From assembly GCF_004564135.1 (NCBI RefSeq), contig NZ_CP038255.1, forward strand, positions 3,211,501 to 3,275,500: a stretch of 64,000 nucleotides of DNA, read 5' to 3'. Positions 15,788-24,585 of the stretch are shown in pieces. Source of the stretch: Terasakiella sp. SH-1 (GTDB taxonomy: Bacteria > Pseudomonadota > Alphaproteobacteria > Rhodospirillales > Terasakiellaceae). Position numbers and translations under genes: made by a program. Within the stretch, counting starts at the first letter, position 1. Each line of letters opens with the position of its first letter. Under the pieces are notes generated by a model. That model was not told the DNA's origin, searched no databases, and was given only the letters and a program-made list of their open reading frames with translations.

Positions 15788-17875
15788 ATGGAAGAAAACT
15801 TCTTATACGATGCAGCCCCAGCCATTCTGGAAGCCAGCAGCGAAGCCATCATCACCATTGATTATGACGGTAAAATCAAAGGCTGTAATAATCAGTTCCT
15901 ATTTCTATTGGGAATCAAAACGGAAAACGACTTGCCCCAAAACATTGACGGGCTGTTTCCAGACTTTGATTTTGAAAACCTCAAACCCAACAGCGCCGAT
16001 GTCTTTGAACCCACAAAACTGACCAAACCGAGCGGCACAAATTCGCTGGTCCTGATGAAGGTCATCCCAATCGGGCTTCATACCAACAGCTTTAAAACCA
16101 TCCTGATCCAAGACCCGGAAACCATTCGTCGCATTATTGATCATCTTGATTATATTGACAGTTTTGATGTGGCGTCCGGTCTGCTCAACCGAAACAAAGC
16201 CACCCTTGAATTTGAACAATTGCAAGCCAGTAACCTGTCGGGTGGGTGTTTCCTGATCAAAACGTCAATCGGTGGGGAACTGGATAACGAAGATCAACGT
16301 TATGGTGAAATCCTCAAACAGGTTTCTGTTCACCTCAAACCCCTATCCAGCCAAAGCGTTATTTGTCGCTATTCTCTTGATGAACTTCTTTTCGTCAGCG
16401 TCAATGAAAAACCACTAGACACAACGGCCCTGCAAACTGCCATTGAAGCCATTAAAAATGACCCCTATCTGACCCCTGATATTCATTTTTCCCTGTCTTA
16501 TCAAGAATGGTCTGGTACCAAGGAACCTGTTGGCTCGTTGCTCAGTGCCTTGCGTCAGCGTCTTGATGACATCAACGCCACAGACCTTTTTGATGCGGTG
16601 GCCCATAAATCCACCAAGGGGTCGCGCAGTGCCTTTCTCCATAAGCTTGAAAAAGCCCTTGAAAATGACGAACTGCACTTTTTCATCCAGCCACAACTCA
16701 GTTCTGAAAACCGCCATGTGGCAGGTGGGGAACTGTTGATCCGCTGGATGCCCTCAGACAATGAAGTCATCCCGCCCTCACAGTTTGTCGACTATCTCGA
16801 ACATGGGGAATTTGGCAAAACATTCCTCAATTGGTCAATCAAGCGTTCTGCGGAAATCCTCACCTATCTCAAAAAAGAGCTGGGGACCTATGTACCGATT
16901 TCCCTGAATGTGGCCTCCAATTATTTTTCAGAAGAAACATTGGTTCAGCCTCTGGAACAATGCATGACGCAATATGGCATTCCGTTTGAAAACCTGGAAA
17001 TCGAAATTACCGAACGGGTTTTGGCGGAAAATCCCAAGGAAGTCATGAAAACCCTGTCAAACTTGCGTGAAAAAGGCTTCCCCGCCGCCATTGACGATTT
17101 TGGCACGGGCTATTCCAGCCTGTCCTATTTGCGCAAGTTCCCGCTGGATCGCCTGAAGATTGATCGGGTGTTTGTCACCAACCTGCAAGAAAATGAGGAA
17201 GACCGCCTGATTGCTGTGGCGATTGCCTCTTTAGCCCATGTGTTAGGGCTGGAAATCGTTGCCGAAGGGGTCGAAACCAATACACAAGCGGCTTTCCTGA
17301 AAAATATCGGCTGTGAATATTTCCAGGGCTACCTGACTGGCAAGCCCATGAGCGTGAAGGATTTTGTCGAATTCTACCGCGAAAACGAAAAACAACTGGA
17401 TGAAGACAGCTGGTCAACAGACTATATTGCCGATACAAAAGTCGGCACCAAACACCGCAAAGTCACCTGGAAGAAAAGCTTCTCAACCGATGTGGTGTCC
17501 ATTGATAATGAACATCGCGACTTGATTGAACTTCTCAATAAAGCGGCTGAAACCTACAATGAAGACCCCGAAGCCCTTGATCTGGGCGAAACCTTTGACC
17601 TGATCGGGGCGGAAACCTTGCGCCATTTTGATCACGAAGAAAATGTCATGCGCAACATGGGCTACCCCCGTTATGAAATGCATAAGGATAAGCATAAATG
17701 GCTGATTGCCGATCTGGCCAAACGTAAGGCGGAAATCCTCAATAACCCGGAAAGCACCAACTTTGAAGAAGTCTTGCACTATCTGAAATACTGGCTGTTG
17801 CGCCATTTAATCAGTGAAGACACTCATATTTTGCGCTACCTCAACAAATCCAATACGGAACGCCGCTTGCCATAA
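15788..17875 (+). CDS. c-di-GMP phosphodiesterase with C-terminal bacteriohemerythrin domain
   Basis: A 695-residue soluble protein. Residues 1-110 are PAS-like; 120-270 are a degenerate GGDEF domain in which YSLDELL replaces the signature, so no cyclase activity is expected. The EAL domain (about 283-530) keeps its catalytic set: Glu315 (ELL for EAL), Asn374, Glu406, Asp436-Asp437 in DDFGTGYSS, Lys457, Glu493 and Gln513, so c-di-GMP hydrolysis is likely. Residues 558-690 form a bacteriohemerythrin with all expected di-iron ligands: His576, His613, Glu617, His632, His636, His673 and Asp678. Oxygen or redox control of c-di-GMP breakdown is the natural inference. Confidence 0.9.
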   Translation: MEENFLYDAAPAILEASSEAIITIDYDGKIKGCNNQFLFLLGIKTENDLPQNIDGLFPDFDFENLKPNSADVFEPTKLTKPSGTNSLVLMKVIPIGLHTNSFKTILIQDPETIRRIIDHLDYIDSFDVASGLLNRNKATLEFEQLQASNLSGGCFLIKTSIGGELDNEDQRYGEILKQVSVHLKPLSSQSVICRYSLDELLFVSVNEKPLDTTALQTAIEAIKNDPYLTPDIHFSLSYQEWSGTKEPVGSLLSALRQRLDDINATDLFDAVAHKSTKGSRSAFLHKLEKALENDELHFFIQPQLSSENRHVAGGELLIRWMPSDNEVIPPSQFVDYLEHGEFGKTFLNWSIKRSAEILTYLKKELGTYVPISLNVASNYFSEETLVQPLEQCMTQYGIPFENLEIEITERVLAENPKEVMKTLSNLREKGFPAAIDDFGTGYSSLSYLRKFPLDRLKIDRVFVTNLQENEEDRLIAVAIASLAHVLGLEIVAEGVETNTQAAFLKNIGCEYFQGYLTGKPMSVKDFVEFYRENEKQLDEDSWSTDYIADTKVGTKHRKVTWKKSFSTDVVSIDNEHRDLIELLNKAAETYNEDPEALDLGETFDLIGAETLRHFDHEENVMRNMGYPRYEMHKDKHKWLIADLAKRKAEILNNPESTNFEEVLHYLKYWLLRHLISEDTHILRYLNKSNTERRLP

Positions 17876-17907
17876 AGAATATTACGCCCAAAAGTTTTAT
17901 CTGGACC

Positions 17908-17951
17908 ATAAATACAATTATTGATAATTTTATATCAATGATTGTATTTAT
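17908..17951. promoter_or_regulatory. AT-rich 18-bp inverted repeat before DUF6765 gene
   Basis: Arms 17908-17925 and 17934-17951 match at 17 of 18 positions (ATAAATACAAT-n-ATTGAT and complement) around an 8-base loop. The right arm ends one base before the GAGGTG ribosome site, so it could be an operator or an mRNA hairpin controlling translation. Confidence 0.5.
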
Positions 17952-17962
17952 GAGGTGAAATC

Positions 17963-19084
17963 GTGCAAATTGATATGCATTACTATGGCACTTATGCTAT
18001 GGCACGGGCAGCTGGATTAACAGAAAAAGCCGCCCAGCTCATCGCACAATGTTCCCAATTCGTTGATGATGCGGCAGAAGAAGAAGCCCTGCATTTTGAA
18101 GATGGCGGGGCTGTCTATGCTGAACCAACAGCCCACCATAACGGGCAGGTTCTCATCCAATATGCCACACAAAAAGTCTCCGGTAATGATCTCACACAAC
18201 GCCAGATTTGGGTGCCTTATCATTTCCTGCCGGGCAATCAGGGGACAAGTTTTAGTGAACGGCTGAAATGTCAACAAAACAGCCTGATTGCACAGAAAAT
18301 GGTTGCCCATAACCTGAAAATGGCTACAGAAGAATTTGCCTTGCCCCTCATCGGCATTACGGCACATGTTTATGCCGATACTTTTTCCCATTATGGGTTT
18401 TCAGGGGTCAGTTCCCGCAATAACCGTGTTAAGGGGGACAGCTTTCGCTTTCACAATGCCAATCCCGACACCATCACCTATCTGGAAAGCAAGAAAAAAA
18501 GTTTCCTTGAAAAATCAGAAGAGTGGGTCAAAGACAATTTCCGCTCCTGGATTTCTGATGGTGTTGCAGATGTCACAGGCGCGCTTGGTCATGGGGCTGT
18601 CATGACCTATCCAGACCTACCTTATCTGGAATGGGAATTCAGCTATGCCGATTCAGACAGAAAAATCCAGCGCAATAATCCAGAAACATTTCTGGACGCC
18701 TGTGAACAGTTGCACGGCATGTTCAGAACGTTTGCCGCACGTTGCAACCCGGTATTCCAGGACCCTGACGCTTTGGTTTCTTTTGAAAAAATGCGTCCAA
18801 CCATCCAGGCTATTCTGGCTGTGATGCATGGTAAAAAACAACGGATTGCCGCCTGGAAAGATGCCTTGCAAACTGGCACGCTTTATGGCCGTGCAGAAGA
18901 CCTGCCGGATTATACAGGTGAGGCATGGATTGACGAATTAGACCAGTTAAAAGCAGGTCGACAAACCTTCCCTTCTTCTGAAATGCGTGACAAAGATGTC
19001 TTCCATTATTTTCAGGCCGCACGCCATCACCGTTCCTTCATTCTCAGGGAACTGCTTCCTGATCATGGGCTGATTGTTGCCTAA
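17963..19084 (+). CDS. DUF6765 family protein
   Basis: A 373-residue protein with no signal peptide. The opening QIDMHYYGTYAMARAAGL and the central GITAHVYADTFSHYGFSG match the DUF6765 family; the clustered His and Asp residues resemble zinc-dependent phospholipase C-like folds, which is inference only. Function unknown. I chose the GTG at 17963 because GAGGTG lies 5 bases upstream; an ATG four codons on is the alternative. It is monocistronic, with a palindrome before it and a terminator after it. Confidence 0.7.
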   Translation: MQIDMHYYGTYAMARAAGLTEKAAQLIAQCSQFVDDAAEEEALHFEDGGAVYAEPTAHHNGQVLIQYATQKVSGNDLTQRQIWVPYHFLPGNQGTSFSERLKCQQNSLIAQKMVAHNLKMATEEFALPLIGITAHVYADTFSHYGFSGVSSRNNRVKGDSFRFHNANPDTITYLESKKKSFLEKSEEWVKDNFRSWISDGVADVTGALGHGAVMTYPDLPYLEWEFSYADSDRKIQRNNPETFLDACEQLHGMFRTFAARCNPVFQDPDALVSFEKMRPTIQAILAVMHGKKQRIAAWKDALQTGTLYGRAEDLPDYTGEAWIDELDQLKAGRQTFPSSEMRDKDVFHYFQAARHHRSFILRELLPDHGLIVA

Positions 19085-19103
19085 GATGTCAACTTTAGGA
19101 AAG

Positions 19104-19131
19104 AAGGGGGCCGTTGGCCTCCTTTTTCTTT
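19104..19131 (+). terminator. terminator after DUF6765 gene
   Basis: AAGGGGGCC and GGCCTCCTT form a 9-bp stem (one G-T pair) with a tight GTT loop, followed by TTTCTTTT. Confidence 0.8.
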
Positions 19132-19192
19132 TCTCCTGTTTCCTCTCTGTGCTAGGTTCGCCAAAATTCTTTCTTCCTTATCGGAGCATAAA

Positions 19193-19996
19193 ATGAAAAT
19201 TGGTATTGTCGGCTGTGCAGGCCGTATGGGTCGTATGTTGGTGCAAGCTGTGGTCAATCAGGATGGGGCTGAACTGGCCGGGGGAACGGAAACCTCTTCC
19301 TCCCCCTTTATCGGTCATGACCCGGCTGTTGTCGCTGGCGAAATACCCAGCGGTGTAGAAATTACTGCCGATGCCGACAAGCTGTTTGCCGATTCTGATG
19401 CTGTCATTGATTTCACCATCCCTGCAGCCACAGTCGAACATGCCAAACTGGCCGCCAAGCACAATACCAACCTGATTATCGGTACAACCGGTTTAAGCGC
19501 AGAAGATCAGGCCATCATTGCTGAAGCCGCCAAATCTGTCACCATCATTCAGGCCCCGAACATGAGCTTGGGTGTCAATCTGGCCTTTGCCATCACTGAA
19601 AAAGTCGCCTCTATGCTCAATGACGACTGGGATATCGAAATTGTGGAAATGCACCACAAACATAAAGTCGATGCTCCCTCCGGTACGGCCTTGGGCCTGG
19701 GCCGTGCAGCGGCAGCTGGTCGCAAGGTTGATCTGGATAACGTTGCCGATAAAGTACGCAACGGCCATACAGGTGAGCGTAAAAAAGGCGACATCGGTTT
19801 TGCCACACTGCGCGGTGGTGATGTGGTTGGCGATCACACCGTTGTTTTCGCCATTGAAGGTGAACGTTTTGAAATCACCCATAAGGCATCCAGCCGTGTC
19901 ATTTTTGCCCGTGGTGCTGTCACCGGGGCCTTGTGGACAGGTACAGCCAATGCCGGTCTTTATGACATGCAGGATGTGCTGGGCCTGAAAGAGTAA
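19193..19996 (+). CDS. dapB: 4-hydroxy-tetrahydrodipicolinate reductase
   Basis: A 267-residue enzyme of lysine/diaminopimelate synthesis that reduces the DapA product with NAD(P)H. It has the Rossmann motif GIVGCAGRMGRM at residues 3-14, GTTGLS, the active-site EMHHKHKVDAPSGTA region with the paired His and the Lys, and a normal length. ATG start close to the family N-terminus. A dispersed repeat follows, then nth. Confidence 0.96.
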   Translation: MKIGIVGCAGRMGRMLVQAVVNQDGAELAGGTETSSSPFIGHDPAVVAGEIPSGVEITADADKLFADSDAVIDFTIPAATVEHAKLAAKHNTNLIIGTTGLSAEDQAIIAEAAKSVTIIQAPNMSLGVNLAFAITEKVASMLNDDWDIEIVEMHHKHKVDAPSGTALGLGRAAAAGRKVDLDNVADKVRNGHTGERKKGDIGFATLRGGDVVGDHTVVFAIEGERFEITHKASSRVIFARGAVTGALWTGTANAGLYDMQDVLGLKE

Positions 19997-20006
19997 AAAA
20001 AAAGGG

Positions 20007-20072
20007 CGTCATCCTCGCGCAGGCGGGGATCTCTTTAACCTTAAGAGATTCCCAATCAAGTTGGGAATGACG
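20007..20072. repeat. dispersed palindromic repeat
   Basis: CGTCATCCTCGCGCAGGCGG and the inverted CCCAATCAAGTTGGGAATGA unit around a short spacer. It ends 12 bases before the nth ATG, so the nth 5' leader contains it. Confidence 0.85.
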
Positions 20073-20083
20073 ATGATGTGAAC

Positions 20084-20716
20084 ATGAAAAAAGCTGATCG
20101 TGAAGAATTTTTCCGCCGTTTGGAAGAAGATAACCCTGAACCGGAAGGCGAGCTGAATTACACCAACCCTTATACATTATTGGTGGCCGTGGCCTTGTCT
20201 GCCCAAGCCACAGATGTTGGTGTCAATAAGGCTACAGAGAAGCTTTTTCAAATCGTCTCCACCCCGCAAGATATTCTGGATTTGGGTGAGGCAAAGCTTA
20301 AGGATCATATCAAGACCATCGGGCTTTATAATTCCAAGGCCAAGAACGTGATGAAAGCGGCTCAAATGCTGGTCGACCTTCACGATGGCGAAGTGCCCAA
20401 TGATCAAAAAGCCCTGGAAGCCCTGCCCGGTGTCGGGCGCAAAACCGCCAATGTAGTGCGCAACATCGCTTGGGGGGAACATACCATGGCGGTGGATACC
20501 CACATTTTCCGCCTTGGCAATCGCACAGGTCTTGCCAAGGGCAAAACAGTTTTGGAAGTTGAAAAAAAGCTGATGAAAGCCGTGCCTAAACATTACATGT
20601 TGCACGCTCATCACTGGCTGATTTTACATGGACGCTATATCTGCAAGGCACGCAAACCCGATTGTGCCAAATGTAAAGTCTACGACCTCTGTTCCTATAA
20701 GGCCAAGACCGTTTAA
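20084..20716 (+). CDS. nth: endonuclease III
   Basis: A 210-residue helix-hairpin-helix DNA glycosylase/AP lyase for oxidised pyrimidines. LPGVGRKTANVV holds the catalytic Lys, VDTHIFR the catalytic Asp, and the C-terminus has C-x6-C-x2-C-x5-C for the 4Fe-4S cluster. Start at ATG 20084; a GTG two codons upstream (20078) is equally possible, as neither has a clear ribosome site because a palindromic repeat occupies the leader. Confidence 0.95.
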   Translation: MKKADREEFFRRLEEDNPEPEGELNYTNPYTLLVAVALSAQATDVGVNKATEKLFQIVSTPQDILDLGEAKLKDHIKTIGLYNSKAKNVMKAAQMLVDLHDGEVPNDQKALEALPGVGRKTANVVRNIAWGEHTMAVDTHIFRLGNRTGLAKGKTVLEVEKKLMKAVPKHYMLHAHHWLILHGRYICKARKPDCAKCKVYDLCSYKAKTV

Positions 20717-20758
20717 GAAAGTCTTTTCAGACCTATCTGTTTGTGTAAAAATACTTAA

Positions 20759-21610
20759 ATGGATTATGTGCTGAAATCACTGATAAAGGCTGGCGTTGCC
20801 CTTTGTATATTGGCGACAAGCTCCTTTAATCTATCTGCCAAAGAAACAATCCTTTGGACATTAAACGATTTCATTCCCTTTTATATTCAGGAAGGCCCCT
20901 ACAAAGGACAAGGGATTTCGGACAAGCTGACGGCATTTTTTATCAAGCATCTGCCGCACTATCAGCACAAACAATCAAAAATGAATTTCCCACGTTTTTT
21001 TGCCTTGGCCAAACGCGGGGACCTTGTTTGTAACCCTTTATTGCTCAAAACGACTGAGCGCGAAAAAATCCTCGCTTATTCCCAACCTTTCAAGCCAGCC
21101 TATGCCCATATCATGGTCAGCACCCATCCGGTCAATAATGGAAACGGACCCATCTCGTTGCGAGATTTTTTAAAAACGGACCCCCATGCCATGATCGTTC
21201 AAACCAAACGCTCTTATGGACCTGTTTTGGACGAAGTTATCAAGGAAGCAGTTGAGGCAGGCCGGGTTAAAGTGGAAAGTTTTCCAACACGGCAGCTTCT
21301 CATCATGCTGGAAAACAATCGGATTGAGCATTTTATTGATATTGAAAATACCACCAGCTATTACAATACCCTGCATCGTGGGACCAGAAAGCTTTATAAA
21401 ATCGCCCTGAAAGAAGACCGCCTTGATCGTTTTGGCTATGCCGTCTGTTCCAAAACCCCAGCGGGGCAAAAGCTGATTTCTGAGATCAATGACATTCTGA
21501 AACGTAAAGGGGCCTCCCAAGAATTTCGTGATATTCTGGAAAGTTGGATGGCGACGGAAAACCTGATGCGCTTTCGCGAATTCTACTATCGGGAAATCCT
21601 GAAAAAATAG
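20759..21610 (+). CDS. periplasmic solute-binding-like protein (TIGR02285-like), second copy
   Basis: A 283-residue secreted protein with a signal peptide (about residues 1-27, ending SA-KE). The mature part reads ILWTLNDFIPFYI, GPYKGQGISDKL and LPHYQHKQ, the same order as in the protein at 10765 and in the TIGR02285 family; RGDLVCNPLLLKTTERE is closer to the family norm here. Ligand and role unknown. It stands alone between nth and a YbaK-type gene. No transporter genes adjoin, which argues against an ordinary ABC uptake system. Confidence 0.7.
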   Translation: MDYVLKSLIKAGVALCILATSSFNLSAKETILWTLNDFIPFYIQEGPYKGQGISDKLTAFFIKHLPHYQHKQSKMNFPRFFALAKRGDLVCNPLLLKTTEREKILAYSQPFKPAYAHIMVSTHPVNNGNGPISLRDFLKTDPHAMIVQTKRSYGPVLDEVIKEAVEAGRVKVESFPTRQLLIMLENNRIEHFIDIENTTSYYNTLHRGTRKLYKIALKEDRLDRFGYAVCSKTPAGQKLISEINDILKRKGASQEFRDILESWMATENLMRFREFYYREILKK

Positions 21611-21670
21611 GCAATCTGTGCTATAATAGCTCTGTAGAGACATCACCTGACAAATATAGGGAGGTGTATT

Positions 21671-22183
21671 ATGGCCATTGCAATCACCATAGAACAGTTC
21701 CTGCATGATCATCATGTCACTTATGACACTTTGACCCACAGGATCACAGCAACTTCTTCGGAAACAGCTGAAATCGCCCATATTCCGGGCGCCCGTCTGA
21801 TTAAGGCGGTGGTGCTGAAATCCGAAGGCCGCTACATGATGGCTTTGTTACCCGCATCCCATCACTTAAGCCTGCTTATGCTCAAAGACCTTCTTCTCAA
21901 AGATGTTGCCCTGGCAACAGAAGAAGAACTCAGCCCCTTCTTCACTGATTGTGAACTAGGCGCGGTTCCAGCCCTTGGCATGGCTTATGATATGGATGTG
22001 ATTGTTGATCGTTCATTAGCAGATGTCGGTGATGTCCTTTTTGAAGGGGGCGATCATCAAACCTTGGTACGCATGCAAGCTGAAGACTTTGAAGGTCTTG
22101 TCAGCGATGCCATGCACGCCAGCTTTAGCCATTGGGACAAACATCCTGAAAAACGCGGCGGTTTTCGTTTCTCCCACTACTAA
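21671..22183 (+). CDS. YbaK/ProX-type aminoacyl-tRNA deacylase-like protein
   Basis: A 170-residue single-domain protein of the YbaK/EbsC superfamily: HRITATSSETAEIAHIPG, then IKAVVLKSEGRYMMALLPA with the conserved Lys, and GAVPALGMAYDMDVIVD. Relatives clear mischarged aminoacyl-tRNAs in trans; which tRNA this one edits cannot be told. GGGAGGTG upstream of the ATG is a strong ribosome site. A strong terminator follows directly. Confidence 0.8.
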   Translation: MAIAITIEQFLHDHHVTYDTLTHRITATSSETAEIAHIPGARLIKAVVLKSEGRYMMALLPASHHLSLLMLKDLLLKDVALATEEELSPFFTDCELGAVPALGMAYDMDVIVDRSLADVGDVLFEGGDHQTLVRMQAEDFEGLVSDAMHASFSHWDKHPEKRGGFRFSHY

Positions 22184-22200
22184 CGAAACCAGACCCAAGA

Positions 22201-22240
22201 AAAAACGCCCTGCACAAATACTGTGTAGGGCGTTTTTATA
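22201..22240 (+). terminator. rho-independent terminator
   Basis: AACGCCCTGCACA and TGTGTAGGGCGTT form a near-perfect stem around AATAC, followed by TTTTAT. AAAAAA on the left also gives a T-run on the minus strand, so it may serve both directions. Confidence 0.85.
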
Positions 22241-22246
22241 TTCTTG

Positions 22247-22311
22247 TCATCCGCGCGAATGCGGGGATCTCCCTGATCTTAAGAGATTCCCGATCAAGTC
22301 GGGAATGACGT
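22247..22311. repeat. dispersed palindromic repeat
   Basis: GTCATCCGCGCGAATGCGGG and the inverted CCCGATCAAGTCGGGAATGA unit, between the end of ecm and the YbaK-type gene terminator. Confidence 0.85.
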
Positions 22312-22318
22312 TATGGCT

Positions 22319-24286
22319 TTATGCTGCTTCAGCAACCAAGGACGTGATATCAGCCATAATAGTGTTGATCTCATAATCCTTCGGTGTGTAGACGCGAGAA
22401 ACACCAGCCTTGAGCAGTTCTTCTTCGTCTTCCGGCGGAATGATGCCACCAACAACCAACGGAATTTCCGTGATCTCAGCTTCTTTCATGCGATCCAGAA
22501 CTTCTGTCACCAGCGGAATGTGAGAGCCAGACAGGATAGACAGGCCAATCACATGCACACCTTCTTCCAAGGCTGCGTTTACGATTTGCGCAGGTGTCAG
22601 GCGGATGCCTTCGTATACCACTTCCATACCGGCATCACGCGCACGCACGGCAATTTGTTCTGCACCGTTGGAGTGACCATCAAGACCCGGCTTACCCACC
22701 AACATCTTCACACGACGACCCATTTTGTCAGACAGTTCGTCTACTTTCGTGCGAACTTCTGCCAATTGATCCCCATGTTTAGCACTAGATGCGCCCCCAA
22801 CACCTGTCGGTGCACGGTATTCACCAAATACTTCACGCAGCGCTGTACCCCATTCACCTGTTGTGACACCAGCATGAGCCGCCGCGATGGATGGTTCCAT
22901 GATGTTGCGACCTTCTTTCGCCGCAGACTTCAATTCTTCAATCGCTGCTTCTGCCTTGGCCGAATCGCGTTGATCACGCCATGCTTTCAAACGTTCAATC
23001 TGTTCAGCTTCTGCTGCTGGATCAACCGTCAGGATGGAGCCATCGCCAGATGTCAGCGGACTGTCTTCACCTTCGGCAAATTTGTTTACGCCGACAACAA
23101 CCTGCTCACCAGCCTCAATCGCGGCCAAACGTGTGGCGTTGGATTCAACCAGCTTTTGCTTCATGTAACCTGTTTCAACAGCCGGGATCGAACCGCCCAT
23201 TTCATCAATGCGCGCCAGCTCATCACGGGCACCAGCTTTCAGCTCTTCCACCTTGCGGGTGACTTCGCCAGACCCGTCAAACAAATCGCCATATTCCAGC
23301 AAGTCTGTTTCATAGGCCATGATCTGTTGCAGACGCAGCGACCATTGCTGATCCCACGGACGCGGCAGGCCAAGGGCTTCGTTCCAGGCCGGAAGCTGTA
23401 CGGCACGCGCACGGGCATTTTTGGACAATGTCACCGCCAGCATTTCCAGCAGGATACGGTAAACGTTATTTTCCGGTTGTTGTTCAGTCAGACCCAGTGA
23501 GTTCACCTGAACGCCATAACGGAAACGACGGTATTTTTCTTCTTCAACGCCGTAACGCTCACGACAGATTTCGTCCCACAGTTCAGTAAAGGCACGCATC
23601 TTACAGATTTCTGTGACAAAACGGATACCTGCGTTCACGAAGAAGGAAATACGACCCACCACTTTCGGGAAATCTTCATCCGGCACCTGACCAGATGCTT
23701 TTACAGAATCAAGAACCGCGATCCCTGTTGCCAGTGCATAGGCCAGTTCCTGTTCCGGTGTCGCACCCGCTTCTTGCAGGTGATAAGAACACACGTTCAT
23801 CGGGTTCCATTTCGGGATTTCACGATATGTGAAGGCCGCGATGTCCGTAATAAGTTTCAGGCTAGGCTCCGGCGGGAAGATATATGTGCCGCGAGACAGA
23901 TATTCTTTAATGATATCGTTCTGCGTTGTCCCGGCCAGCTCATTACGCGCTGCGCCCTGACGTTCAGCCGTCGCAATATAAAGCGCCAACTGCCACGCTG
24001 CCGGAGCGTTGATTGTCATGGACGTGTTCATCTTGTTCAAAGGAATTTCATTGAACAGTGTTTCCATATCGCCCAGATGTGAAATCGGCACACCTACTTT
24101 ACCCACTTCACCGCGAGACAGCACATGGTCAGAGTCATACCCTGTCTGTGTCGGCAAATCGAAGGCAACGGACAGACCTGTCTGGCCACGGCCTAGGTTG
24201 GTGCGAAACAGCTTGTTAGTTTCAACGGCAGAGCTGTGACCGGAATAGGTCCGAAACAGCCAGGGACGATCTTTTTGAACAGTCAT
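22319..24286 (-). CDS. ecm: ethylmalonyl-CoA mutase (B12-dependent)
   Basis: A 655-residue single-chain mutase. Residues 1-510 are the CoA-binding barrel (RPWLFRTYSGHSSA, GLSVAFDLPTQTGYDSDH); the C-terminal 140 residues are the cobalamin domain with the D-x-H-x2-G motif in GLDGHSNGAEQ and later SGSHIPLV and GGIIP. Length and divergent ccr neighbour favour ethylmalonyl-CoA mutase over methylmalonyl-CoA mutase, which is about 60 residues longer. It converts ethylmalonyl-CoA to methylsuccinyl-CoA. Start at ATG 24286 with TAGGAG before it; the frame is open 19 codons further up. Confidence 0.9.
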   Translation of the reverse strand: MTVQKDRPWLFRTYSGHSSAVETNKLFRTNLGRGQTGLSVAFDLPTQTGYDSDHVLSRGEVGKVGVPISHLGDMETLFNEIPLNKMNTSMTINAPAAWQLALYIATAERQGAARNELAGTTQNDIIKEYLSRGTYIFPPEPSLKLITDIAAFTYREIPKWNPMNVCSYHLQEAGATPEQELAYALATGIAVLDSVKASGQVPDEDFPKVVGRISFFVNAGIRFVTEICKMRAFTELWDEICRERYGVEEEKYRRFRYGVQVNSLGLTEQQPENNVYRILLEMLAVTLSKNARARAVQLPAWNEALGLPRPWDQQWSLRLQQIMAYETDLLEYGDLFDGSGEVTRKVEELKAGARDELARIDEMGGSIPAVETGYMKQKLVESNATRLAAIEAGEQVVVGVNKFAEGEDSPLTSGDGSILTVDPAAEAEQIERLKAWRDQRDSAKAEAAIEELKSAAKEGRNIMEPSIAAAHAGVTTGEWGTALREVFGEYRAPTGVGGASSAKHGDQLAEVRTKVDELSDKMGRRVKMLVGKPGLDGHSNGAEQIAVRARDAGMEVVYEGIRLTPAQIVNAALEEGVHVIGLSILSGSHIPLVTEVLDRMKEAEITEIPLVVGGIIPPEDEEELLKAGVSRVYTPKDYEINTIMADITSLVAEAA

Positions 24287-24322
24287 TTCAAACGCTCCTA
24301 AAGCGGTAATAAAATTACGTGT

Positions 24323-24482
24323 AATGATTCGCAGAAAATACAATATTTCACAAATGAATCATTAATTGCCGACAATCTACCACTATGTGCATCGCAAAAA
24401 AAGTCCAAAATCATATAAAAACTAGGATCTTTCCAAAATAAGTTACATATGCAACCATTTTTTTGTGCGCAGTCGCAAAAAA
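24323..24482. promoter_or_regulatory. ecm-ccr divergent control region with repeated TCGCAAAAAA motif
   Basis: The 299-base gap contains TCGCARAAAA three times in one direction: 24329-24338, 24392-24401 and 24473-24482. The second and third are preceded by TGTGC (TGTGCAT-CGCAAAAAA and TGTGCGCAGT-CGCAAAAAA). The third is part of an imperfect palindrome TTTTTTGTGCG-CAGT-CGCAAAAAA. Similar sequences precede etfB and pduO. Regulators of the short-chain acyl-CoA (ScfR/PccR/RamB) type bind TTTGC-GCAAA-like sites; the link is inference. Confidence 0.45.
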
Positions 24483-24585
24483 GACTTGTCAACGGCCCAA
24501 AAAAATGTAGGACTGATGTCAAATTAATCGTCGATTTTTGATCGGCAGTTGGAAACGTAATTCATAAACCAAGGGAGTATCCCGC

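Noticed and set aside
22313-23500. 395-codon open frame opposite ecm
   Set aside because: Cys/His/Phe/Arg-rich product typical of the antisense of a biased gene; the ecm frame has clear mutase motifs.
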